This document shows positions 1 to 6,959 of a stretch of DNA of 61,047 nucleotides, piece by piece. The position numbers were made by a program, and so were the translations under genes. The stretch comes from Rhodocyclales bacterium (GTDB lineage: Bacteria > Pseudomonadota > Gammaproteobacteria > Burkholderiales > Rhodocyclaceae), in assembly GCA_028292505.1 (NCBI GenBank), contig JAQGMF010000002.1, positions 1 through 61,047 on the forward strand, read 5' to 3'. Under the pieces are notes generated by a model, which saw only the letters and a list, made by a program, of their open reading frames with translations, was not told the origin of the DNA and ran no database searches. Each line of letters begins with the position of its first letter. The first letter of the stretch is position 1.

Positions 1-1
1 C

Positions 2-70
2 GAGAAAGTGGCTGCCGCGCTCGTCAAGTACGAGCTCGATCCAAACAAGCCGAACCCGATGACTGTTTGA
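2..70 (+). CDS. aceE: Pyruvate dehydrogenase E1 (3' end only)
   Basis: Only the last 22 codons are in the window; the frame ends with residues KPNPMTV and TGA. A C-terminal lysine-rich tail ending near NPM is typical of the homodimeric pyruvate dehydrogenase E1 subunit, and the next gene, 25 bases downstream on the same strand, is the E2 subunit. The identification therefore rests on a short tail plus context. E1 would decarboxylate pyruvate with thiamine diphosphate and load acetyl groups on the E2 lipoyl domains. Confidence 0.75.
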   Translation, partial: EKVAAALVKYELDPNKPNPMTV

Positions 71-95
71 TCCAGGCCGCACCAAAGGAAAACAA

Positions 96-1760
96 ATGAG
101 CCAACTCATCGAAGTCAAAGTCCCCGACATCGGCGACTTCAAGGACGTGCCGGTCATTGAAGTCTTCGTCAAAGCGGGTGACACCATCAAGCTCGACGAA
201 GCACTCGTGACGCTGGAAACGGACAAGGCCACAATGGACGTCCCCAGCCCGGCTGCTGGCGTGGTCAAGGAAGTGAAAGTCAAGGTCGGCGACAACCTCA
301 GCGAAGGTTCGCTGCTGTTGCTGCTTGAAGCGGCCGAGGCTGCCGCGCCTGCTCCGGTTGCCGCTGCTGCGCCAGCACCCGCTGCTCCGACCAAGCCTGC
401 GCCTGTAGCGGCAGCACCGGCCCCCGTAGCAGCGCCTGCCGCAGCAGGTCCGGCATCGCTGGTGGAGTTGAAGGTGCCGGACATCGGTGATTTCACAGAT
501 GTCCCTGTCATAGAAATATTTGTGAAGGTCGGCGAGACGATTGCTGCCGACGCGCCGCTGGTTGCGCTCGAATCCGACAAGGCCACGATGGAAGTGCCGG
601 CATCGACCGGCGGTGTGGTCAAGGAGATTCGCGTCAAGGTCGGTGACCGTGTCGGCAAGGACGCTGTCATAGTTGTTGTCGAGGCCGCAGGCGCAGCACC
701 TTCAGCTCCCGCAGCGGCTGCACCTGCTGCACCCGTCGCGACTCCAACGCCAGCAGCTCCGGCGGCCGTTGCGGCTGCACCTGTTGCTGCGACGACATCT
801 GCTCCGACAGCGACAGCGCCCGCAGGCAAGGCCCACGCCAGCCCATCCGTGCGCCGCTTTGCGCGCGAACTCGGCGTCGATGTGAACCTCGTTCCCGGCT
901 CGGGCCCGAAAGGTCGCATCCTCGAAGAAGATGTGCAGAATTTCGTCAAGGGCGTCATGGCGCAAGTCGCTTCCGGCGGCCTGCAACAGACTCCGGCCGG
1001 CACGCCAGCCGGTGGCAACCTTGGTGGCCTCACCGTGTTGCCATGGCCAAAAGTCGACTTCACCAAGTTCGGTCCGATCGAGTCGAAGCCGCTGTCGCGT
1101 ATTGCGAAAATCAGTGGCGCCAATCTGCATCGCAACTGGGTCGTCATTCCGCACGTCACCAATCATGACGAATGCGATATCACCGATCTCGAAGCTTTCC
1201 GCGTGCAGATGAACAAGGAGCTGGAAAAGAGCGGTGCCAAGCTCACCATGCTGGCGTTCATGATCAAGGCCGCAGTCGCCGCACTCAAGCAGTTCCCCAA
1301 CTTCAACGCTTCGCTGGATGGCGAAAACATCATCCTCAAGCAGTACTACCACATCGGTTTCGCGGCGGACACGCCAAACGGTCTGGTCGTGCCGGTGATC
1401 CGTGATGCCGACAAGAAGGGTGTGATCGAAATCGCCAAGGAGATGGGCGATCTCGCCAAATTGGCGCGCGATGGCAAGCTCAAGCCCGAGCAGATGCAGG
1501 GTGGTTGTTTCTCCATCAGCTCGTTGGGCGGTATCGGTGGCACATATTTCACACCGATCATCAATGCGCCTGAAGTGGCCATCATGGGTGTATGCAAATC
1601 GGCTATTCGTCCTGTGTGGGATGGCAAGGCCTTCGTGCCACGCCTGATGCTACCTTTGTCGCTGTCGTGGGATCACCGCGTCATCGATGGTGCTGCTGCG
1701 GCACGCTTCAACGCCTACTTCGGCGGTGTTTTGCAAGACTTCCGCCGCGTACTGCTCTAA
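96..1760 (+). CDS. aceF: Dihydrolipoamide acetyltransferase (PDH E2)
   Basis: The 554-residue E2 core of pyruvate dehydrogenase transfers acetyl groups from lipoamide to CoA in the cytoplasm. Two N-terminal lipoyl domains are visible, with lipoylated lysines in TDKATM (K44) and SDKATM (K162), joined by Ala/Pro-rich mobile linkers. An E1/E3-binding domain follows at about 248-285 (SVRRFARELGVD), then the catalytic domain with the DHRVIDG motif near 526-532, holding the active-site His and Asp. AAAGGA lies ahead of the ATG. Two lipoyl domains rather than three is usual in betaproteobacteria. The gene sits between aceE and the BPH/lpd pair in a same-strand operon. Confidence 0.97.
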   Translation: MSQLIEVKVPDIGDFKDVPVIEVFVKAGDTIKLDEALVTLETDKATMDVPSPAAGVVKEVKVKVGDNLSEGSLLLLLEAAEAAAPAPVAAAAPAPAAPTKPAPVAAAPAPVAAPAAAGPASLVELKVPDIGDFTDVPVIEIFVKVGETIAADAPLVALESDKATMEVPASTGGVVKEIRVKVGDRVGKDAVIVVVEAAGAAPSAPAAAAPAAPVATPTPAAPAAVAAAPVAATTSAPTATAPAGKAHASPSVRRFARELGVDVNLVPGSGPKGRILEEDVQNFVKGVMAQVASGGLQQTPAGTPAGGNLGGLTVLPWPKVDFTKFGPIESKPLSRIAKISGANLHRNWVVIPHVTNHDECDITDLEAFRVQMNKELEKSGAKLTMLAFMIKAAVAALKQFPNFNASLDGENIILKQYYHIGFAADTPNGLVVPVIRDADKKGVIEIAKEMGDLAKLARDGKLKPEQMQGGCFSISSLGGIGGTYFTPIINAPEVAIMGVCKSAIRPVWDGKAFVPRLMLPLSLSWDHRVIDGAAAARFNAYFGGVLQDFRRVLL

Positions 1761-1766
1761 GGCTGG

Positions 1767-1846
1767 GAGGAGTTATGGGGGAGGAGTAAGGAGTAAACCC
1801 CCGCAGCGGGCGGCCTTTACTCCTCCCTCCTTACTCATGACTCCTC
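1767..1846. repeat. Long imperfect inverted repeat between aceF and bph
   Basis: The left arm (about 1767-1797, GAGGAGTTATGGGGGAGGAG then TAAGGAGTAAA) pairs with the right arm (about 1816-1846, TTTACTCCTCCCTCCTTACT then CATGACTCCTC), leaving a GC-rich loop. No T-run follows, so it is a mobile palindromic repeat or an mRNA-stability hairpin rather than a clear terminator. It ends 13 bases before the next start codon. Confidence 0.75.
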
Positions 1847-1859
1847 ACTGATTCAATCT

Positions 1860-2432
1860 ATGACCACACTCACAGTCGTTCGCAAAAACGGTGCTGTTGC
1901 AATTGCCGCCGATGGTTTGACGACCTTCGGCGACACGCGCCTGCCTGCGGATTACAAACGCGATCACGACAAGATTCTGCGCTTGGCGGATTCCTGGATC
2001 GGCGTGTGTGGCAGCTCGGCGCATCACCTGGTGTTGGTCAGCGCGTTTCGCGAACTGGGCGATGTGCATTTGCGCAGTCGTGCGGAAGTGTTCGACACTT
2101 TCCGCCGTCTGCACCCGGTCCTCAAAGAACATGCCTACCTCAACCCGAAGGAAGATGAGGACGATCCGTACGAGTCTTCGCAGATCACCTGCCTGATCGC
2201 CAATGCCACTGGCATTTATGGTGTGTACTCGTATCGTGAGGTGTTCGCCTACGATCGTTTCTGGTCGGCGGGTTCGGGCCGCAACTTTGCCCTGGGGGCA
2301 ATGTTCACGGCCTACAACGCGCAGCTGTCGGCCGAGGATATTGCACGTATCGGTGTGCGTGCGGGGATGGAGTTCGACACCTCGTCGGCGGGACCGATCA
2401 CGGCATACGCCATACCATTGCAAGAGAACTGA
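1860..2432 (+). CDS. Proteasome-like Ntn hydrolase, BPH type (HslV-like)
   Basis: This 190-residue protein has the N-terminal-threonine hydrolase fold of HslV and proteasome beta subunits. After removal of Met the chain begins TTLTVVRKNG, as in HslV (TTIVSVRRNG). The expected catalytic set is present: Thr1, Asp17 (IAADG) and a lysine at about 37 (HDKILRL) in the place of HslV Lys33; SAGSGRNFALGA matches the HslV GSGG segment. It is not followed by an HslU ATPase gene. Betaproteobacteria are known to carry such a homologue (BPH), reported as a tetradecameric double ring. Here it lies inside the PDH operon, between E2 and E3. No Shine-Dalgarno is visible before the ATG. Substrate and unfoldase partner are unknown. 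Anbu is the other relative, but Anbu N-termini differ. Confidence 0.85.
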   Translation: MTTLTVVRKNGAVAIAADGLTTFGDTRLPADYKRDHDKILRLADSWIGVCGSSAHHLVLVSAFRELGDVHLRSRAEVFDTFRRLHPVLKEHAYLNPKEDEDDPYESSQITCLIANATGIYGVYSYREVFAYDRFWSAGSGRNFALGAMFTAYNAQLSAEDIARIGVRAGMEFDTSSAGPITAYAIPLQEN

Positions 2433-2501
2433 TTCAGATCGAAGCATCGTGGTACTGCAGATTGTCTGTGCCGCGAATGAGTGAGAAAACAAGGAAAAAG
2501 C

Positions 2502-4316
2502 ATGAGCCAACTCGTTGAAGTGAAAGTCCCGGATATCGGCGATTTCAAGGATGTGCCGGTCATCGAAGTGTTCGTCAAGGTTGGCGACACGATCAAGCTG
2601 GACGACCCCATCGCAGCGCTCGAATCTGATAAGGCCACGATGGAAGTGCCTTCCACCGCGGCCGGTGTGATCAAGGAAGTGCTGGTCAAGGAAGGTCAGC
2701 GCGTTGGTGAAGGCGCAGTGTTGTTGAAGGTTGAAGCGGCTGCTACTGCCGCAGCAGCTGTTACCCCAGCGCCCGCAGCCCTCTCCCCCAGCCCCTCTCC
2801 CGCAAGCGGGCGAGGGGAGCCCGCACCGGCAACTGCGGCGGCTGCGCCGGCTGCAAAGCCGGGCAACTACGCCGGCACGGCAGACATCGAATGCGACATG
2901 CTCGTGCTGGGCGCTGGTCCAGGAGGCTATTCGGCCGCGTTCCGCTCCGCCGATCTGGGTATGAAGACGGTCATGGTCGAGCGCTATGCAACCCTGGGCG
3001 GTGTTTGCCTGAATGTCGGATGCATACCGTCGAAAGCGCTGTTGCACGTGGCTGCCGTGATGGATGAAGCTTCGCACTTCTCCGATGTCGGTGTTTCGTT
3101 CGCTGCGCCGAAAATCGATCTTGACCAGTTGCGCAAGCACAAGGAAAAGGTCGTCGGCAAACTCACCACCGGCCTCACCGGCATGGCCAAGATGCGCAAG
3201 GTCGAAGTCGTGCGCGGCTACGGTAATTTCCTCGACGCCCATCACGTGGAAGTCGAACTCACCACTGGCGACGCTCAGGAGCGCACTGGTGCCAAGACGG
3301 TGATCAAGTTCAAGAAAGCCATCATCGCGGCAGGTTCGCAAGCGGTGAAGCTGCCATTCTTCCCCGAAGATCCGCGCATCGTCGACTCGACTGGCGCGCT
3401 GGAATTGCGCCAGATTCCAAAGCGCATGCTGGTCGTCGGCGGCGGCATCATCGGTCTGGAAATGGCAACGGTATATTCCTCACTCGGTTCGCGCATCGAC
3501 GTCGTCGAAATGATGGATGGTCTGATGGCCGGCGCCGACAAGGATCTCGTCAAGGTATGGGAGAAGCAGAACACGCACCGCTTCGACAAGGTCATGCTCA
3601 AGACCAAGACAGTCGGCGCCACCGCGCGCGACGACGGCATCATGGTCAAGTTCGAAGGCGAGGGCGTACCCGCCGAAGAGCAGAAATACGATCTCGTGCT
3701 GGTTGCCGTCGGCCGCAGTCCGAACGGCAAAAAGATCTCTGCGGAGAAGGCCGGCATCGCCGTCACCGATCGCGGCTTCATCGATGTCGACAATCAGCAA
3801 CGCACCAACGTGCCGCACATCTTCGCGATTGGCGACATCGTCGGCCAGCCGATGCTGGCGCACAAGGGCGTGCATGAAGGCCACGTTGCGGCCGAAGCTG
3901 CGCATGGCGAGAAGGTGTTCTTCGATGCCAAGGTCATTCCATCCGTCGCCTACACCGAGCCGGAGGTGGCATGGGCTGGCGTGACCGAAGCGGAAGCCAA
4001 GGCCAGGGGCATGAAGGTGGGGGTCGGCAAATTCCCGTGGGCTGCTTCAGGTCGGGCGATTGCGAACGGCTGCGAGTTCGGTTTCACAAAACTCATTTTC
4101 GACGAAGAAACACACCGCATTATTGGTGGCGCAATTGTCGGACCGAATGCCGGTGACATGATCGGCGAAGTGGCGCTGGCCATCGAGATGGGTTGTGACG
4201 CGGTGGACATCGGCAAGACGATTCACCCGCACCCGACGCTTGGCGAATCGATCGGCATGGCTGCGGAAGTGTATGAAGGTACTTGTACCGATCTGCCGCC
4301 GGTGAAGAAGAAATAA
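2502..4316 (+). CDS. lpd: Dihydrolipoamide dehydrogenase (E3) with N-terminal lipoyl domain
   Basis: E3 reoxidises dihydrolipoamide with FAD and NAD+ in the pyruvate dehydrogenase complex. The start at 2502 was chosen because AAGGAAAAAG precedes it and the protein then begins MSQLVEVKVPDIG, like the E2; the frame is open seven codons further upstream. In order: a lipoyl domain (K44 in SDKATM), a flexible linker, the FAD motif (VLGAGPGGYS), the redox disulfide CLNVGC, the NAD motif (VVGGGIIGLE) and the C-terminal catalytic HPHPTLGES. Total 604 residues; the extra lipoyl domain is common in betaproteobacterial E3. The linker segment SPSPSPASGRGEP is encoded by a repeat palindrome (2792-2817). 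Confidence 0.96.
   Translation: MSQLVEVKVPDIGDFKDVPVIEVFVKVGDTIKLDDPIAALESDKATMEVPSTAAGVIKEVLVKEGQRVGEGAVLLKVEAAATAAAAVTPAPAALSPSPSPASGRGEPAPATAAAAPAAKPGNYAGTADIECDMLVLGAGPGGYSAAFRSADLGMKTVMVERYATLGGVCLNVGCIPSKALLHVAAVMDEASHFSDVGVSFAAPKIDLDQLRKHKEKVVGKLTTGLTGMAKMRKVEVVRGYGNFLDAHHVEVELTTGDAQERTGAKTVIKFKKAIIAAGSQAVKLPFFPEDPRIVDSTGALELRQIPKRMLVVGGGIIGLEMATVYSSLGSRIDVVEMMDGLMAGADKDLVKVWEKQNTHRFDKVMLKTKTVGATARDDGIMVKFEGEGVPAEEQKYDLVLVAVGRSPNGKKISAEKAGIAVTDRGFIDVDNQQRTNVPHIFAIGDIVGQPMLAHKGVHEGHVAAEAAHGEKVFFDAKVIPSVAYTEPEVAWAGVTEAEAKARGMKVGVGKFPWAASGRAIANGCEFGFTKLIFDEETHRIIGGAIVGPNAGDMIGEVALAIEMGCDAVDIGKTIHPHPTLGESIGMAAEVYEGTCTDLPPVKKK
2792..2817. repeat. REP-like palindrome read in frame inside lpd
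   Basis: CCCCTCTCCCGC AA GCGGGCGAGGGG is a near-perfect palindrome (one mismatch per arm) of the CCCCTCTC...GAGAGGGG type that is otherwise intergenic, as at 38461-38593. It lies in the linker between the E3 lipoyl and FAD domains and keeps the reading frame. Confidence 0.75.
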
Positions 4317-4333
4317 CGGAAGGAAACTACTAA

Positions 4334-4362
4334 CCGTCATTCCCGCGAAGGCGGGAATCCAG
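4334..4362. repeat. REP-type palindrome (GTCATTCCCGCGAAGGCGGGAA)
   Basis: The sequence CCGTCATTCCCGCG AAG GCGGGAATCCAG matches the widespread proteobacterial repeat that forms a short GC hairpin. Related copies occur at 6693-6720 and 53488-53515. It directly follows the lpd stop codon. Confidence 0.8.
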
Positions 4363-4395
4363 CGGAAGAAGATCGGCCGCCGTGGCCCGTGGCTG

Positions 4396-4848
4396 ATGGG
4401 CTTTGACAAGCTGTACATGGTGCGCGGCTGTCTGGCCGATCTTGATGCGGCGCTGGCTGCGGCAGCGGATGATTTTGTCGTGCAGATGGTGCAGATGACA
4501 GCAGCATCTGATGTGGACATGTTCGGCTCGCTCGAACGCGCGGCCGCCACACGCGACCGCGTCGATGCCATGTTGAAGAAACAGCCCGATGCCTTGCCAG
4601 CCGACACGCAGGCGCAGTTTCAGGTGGTGGCGGCGACAATAGATCGCAAGCTCGGTCAGAAGGACAAAGCGGCTGCACGTCTCGCGCTGGCGGCACCACT
4701 CATCAAGGCGGAAAGCACGCGCGATCAGTTCATGCGCGCTCGCGGCGCGCTGAGAACTACGCACAACACTTGCAATGGTTTCGTAGGGTGGGTTCGCGAA
4801 GCAACCCACCATCGGTGCCACGTCAAGGTGGCTTGTCGCCGTGCTTAG
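4396..4848 (+). pseudogene. Unrecognised ORF, probably a gene fragment
   Basis: A 150-codon frame begins MGFDKLYMVRG and contains a plausible soluble, Ala-rich helical stretch (for example LERAAATRDRVDAMLKKQ) for about 115 codons. The tail from about 4783 is read through a GTAGGGTGGG repeat, so the natural C-terminus is lost. The open frame also extends upstream toward the palindrome at 4334-4362 (GRRGPWLMGFDK), and no ribosome-binding site is seen. I do not recognise the family. A truncated remnant bounded by two repeats is the simplest reading; a chance ORF is also possible. Confidence 0.35.
4783..4810. repeat. GTAGGGTGGG palindromic repeat, copy 1
   Basis: GTAGGGTGGGTT CGCGAAGC AACCCACC forms a short inverted repeat. 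A second member of the family is at 6401-6429, on the other side of the nuclease-like gene. The 4811-5028 stretch after it shows no gene. Confidence 0.7.
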
Positions 4849-5028
4849 AATTGATCCAACGGCGCCCTTACTGTGGAGCCTGGTCACTCGTGATCACCCA
4901 TTCTGTCCCTGATGATCATAGCGCTGTGAGGAGCCGCTATCGAGTCTTTGCAGACAGTCAGCGAAGCGGAAACAGCGATTCAATCCTTGAACTAGGAGCA
5001 CCCCCACGCTGAGCAAGGGGCTGGACCC

Positions 5029-6387
5029 TCATGCACCGAACAGGTCGCCCTCTTTGGGTTCAAGAGCTGCTTTAGCAGCTTCAACCATCTTATCCGGATC
5101 GCTTGGATGCCGGACTCTGTCAAGATTGCTATTCAACTCTTCCTGCGCCCAAAGCAGGACCTGGTGTGATTGCGGCTCGTTCTCGTGTGCTGCAATTTGA
5201 TCACGGGGAAGGCGACAAACCAGCACCGCCAAGATATCTGGTTGATGACCTGCACCTACCAAGACCTTGGACAGCGCTCCTCGACGGTCTACTAACTTCC
5301 CCAGCTTTGCAGAAAAATCCGAAGTTTTGATTGTGCACTCTACGAGCACAAGTCGTCCCGCCGGGGTAGTGACTATCAAGTCTGGTGAGTTCGTCTCAAG
5401 CTGCAGCACCGGAGAGAAGCCAAGCAAAAACAAAAGTGCGGCAATACCTTGCTCGAACTTTGTTGCTTCAGGCGATTCCAGTAAGGCTCCTCTGATCCTG
5501 CGCAGATCGGTATCAAAGCATTGGACCGCCATGTAGCGATTGTTGCGCGCTTTGGTCGGGTCAAGAAACCATTGCCGACGGACAGTTGAGGGTCCGATCA
5601 TCAGGATCGCGAGGGCATTCTCGCAATTGTGAAGTTGTAGGTGAACGATGCCTGCGCGCCTGTTGTTAGTGACCGCGCCCCACTCGATTAGTGATGCTAC
5701 TTGTTGCCTGCTGCTAAGCCCATCGTCAGGCGTGCCCCGAACGGCAAGGCCGATCCGGTTTGTATCAAAAGTGGGGTGAGCATGAAGAACCAATGTCAGT
5801 TCGTTTTCCCGCAACTGACAGCGGTCAAGTATGAGGTCTACAGGAGGGGCAACCCGAACCACTATCGTAGGGGCTTCTCCATTCAAGACAGCCGCGTCAG
5901 TACCTAGCCAGTTATTGAGATCAGAGAGGCCATCAAACGGGTGGCTCGAAGCGCGTAAGTCGTTGTCAATTCTTGCAAGTACTTCAGTTGACGGCATGGG
6001 TACGCGCCCACCGATGACTTGGATATGCAATTCTGAAAACCACCGATCACGATGAGTCATCTCGGAGTGGTAGTCATACGGCTGACTTCCGATAAGCTTT
6101 TGCGCGCTGCCAGCAATCACAATTCTGCCTTGGGTCGCTTCATTAAGCACTTGGATGAGTTCGCGTTTGCCAACCGGGAATTGCTGAATTTGACCAGCGA
6201 CGATATTGTCTGTTGCTATGTCCAATGAGTAGTCCTTTGGTGATTCCAAAGGATTCATACCGATAAAAGCACTAATGAGATTTCGGCCTTCGGTCGTCGG
6301 CCGAGAAACATATCTCACGTCAAGTGCGTACCCGTCACAAAGCCAAGCCTCAGCGGCGGATAAAAAATCATTTTTCGTTTCGCTCAT
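5029..6387 (-). CDS. Uncharacterised protein with C-terminal nuclease-like fold
   Basis: The protein has 452 residues and no assignable family. The last ~150 residues look like a restriction-endonuclease (PD-(D/E)XK-like) fold: a helix with FEQGIAALLFLLGF, then NSPDLIV, then a hydrophobic strand ending LVLVECTIKT. Thus Asp in PDLIV and Glu in VECTIK could be metal ligands, but the usual ExK lysine is replaced (E-C-T-I-K). The N-terminal ~300 residues are unlike anything I know; no membrane segment or signal peptide is evident. The gene is alone, opposite in strand to lpd, visibly less GC-rich than its neighbours, and bracketed by GTAGGGTGGG repeats, which suggests horizontal gain. It could be a defence nuclease or a domesticated one; function is open. 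Confidence 0.6.
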   Translation of the reverse strand: MSETKNDFLSAAEAWLCDGYALDVRYVSRPTTEGRNLISAFIGMNPLESPKDYSLDIATDNIVAGQIQQFPVGKRELIQVLNEATQGRIVIAGSAQKLIGSQPYDYHSEMTHRDRWFSELHIQVIGGRVPMPSTEVLARIDNDLRASSHPFDGLSDLNNWLGTDAAVLNGEAPTIVVRVAPPVDLILDRCQLRENELTLVLHAHPTFDTNRIGLAVRGTPDDGLSSRQQVASLIEWGAVTNNRRAGIVHLQLHNCENALAILMIGPSTVRRQWFLDPTKARNNRYMAVQCFDTDLRRIRGALLESPEATKFEQGIAALLFLLGFSPVLQLETNSPDLIVTTPAGRLVLVECTIKTSDFSAKLGKLVDRRGALSKVLVGAGHQPDILAVLVCRLPRDQIAAHENEPQSHQVLLWAQEELNSNLDRVRHPSDPDKMVEAAKAALEPKEGDLFGA

Positions 6388-6400
6388 CTGAGAGAGCCAG

Positions 6401-6429
6401 GTAGGGTGGGCACACCGTGCCCACCCTAC
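6401..6429. repeat. GTAGGGTGGG palindromic repeat, copy 2
   Basis: GTAGGGTGGGCAC ACC GTGCCCACCCTAC has perfect 13-base arms and lies 13 bases upstream of the nuclease-like gene's start codon, so it may also act in that gene's leader. Confidence 0.85.
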
Positions 6430-6692
6430 AAATGACTGCTTCGGGCAGTCTATCTGACCATCCGCTCATGGCCGGCAGCTGCCGATCACGACGACCATCA
6501 AGGTGGCACCATATCAACAGCGCAGTGATCAAGTCGGTCCAGCGCGGGTGATCCGGTTCACTGGATTACGCATTTGCGCCATCAAGAGGCTGTCTATGAT
6601 CTTCTATTTGTCATACGGCATTCCGGCCCTTCGGCAAGCTCAGGATAGACCACGCTTCACCCGAGCCGGAATCCAGTACGGGGCCTCCGAGC

Positions 6693-6720
6693 CTGGATCC
6701 CGGCCTTCGCCGGGATGACG
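6693..6720. repeat. REP-type palindrome, inverted copy
   Basis: CTGGATCCCGGC CTTC GCCGGGATGACG is the reverse-orientation relative of the GTCATTCCCGC repeat at 4334-4362. Confidence 0.75.
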
Positions 6721-6810
6721 ATGTTTGGAGTGATGCCCGGAACATGGCAAGTCGTTCGTGTTGCCGCGTCTGCCCCCCGATCAGGTCGAGGGCAGGCTCT
6801 GCGGGTGGCT

Positions 6811-6896
6811 CACCGCCAAGACACCAAGAACACCAAGTCTCACCAAGCGTCCTGGGTTTTCTTTGTGCAACTTGGTGTTCTTGGTGTCTGGTGGTG
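6811..6896. repeat. Inverted repeat with CACCAAGAACACCAAG arms
   Basis: The left arm at 6811-6837 (CACCGCCAAGACACCAAGAA then CACCAAG) is an almost exact reverse complement of 6871-6896 (CTTGGTGTTCTTGGTGTCTG then GTGGTG), separated by 33 bases. It is close behind the leftward glycosyltransferase gene and could also serve as a transcript-end hairpin, but no T-run supports intrinsic termination. Confidence 0.85.
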
Positions 6897-6959
6897 AAGA
6901 TTTTGACGTTCAAGCTCTCTCAAAAGCGTGAGCGAAAGATTGTGAACAATCTTTAAGGT

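Larger units (their letters stand above)
6388..6959. other. Gene-free, repeat-dense interval
   Basis: No coding sequence is supported here. The interval holds the 13-bp-arm palindrome at 6401-6429, a mosaic of REP-like pieces at about 6611-6720 (GCATTCCGGCC, CTTCGGCAAGCTCAGGATAG, GCCGGAATCCAG, then a second palindrome), and a long inverted repeat at 6811-6896. The remaining bases show nothing recognisable. Confidence 0.7.

Noticed and set aside
1845..3341. 498-codon frame on the minus strand over bph and lpd
   Set aside because: Antisense shadow; it crosses two certain genes and a repeat and gives a low-likeness Arg/His-rich product.
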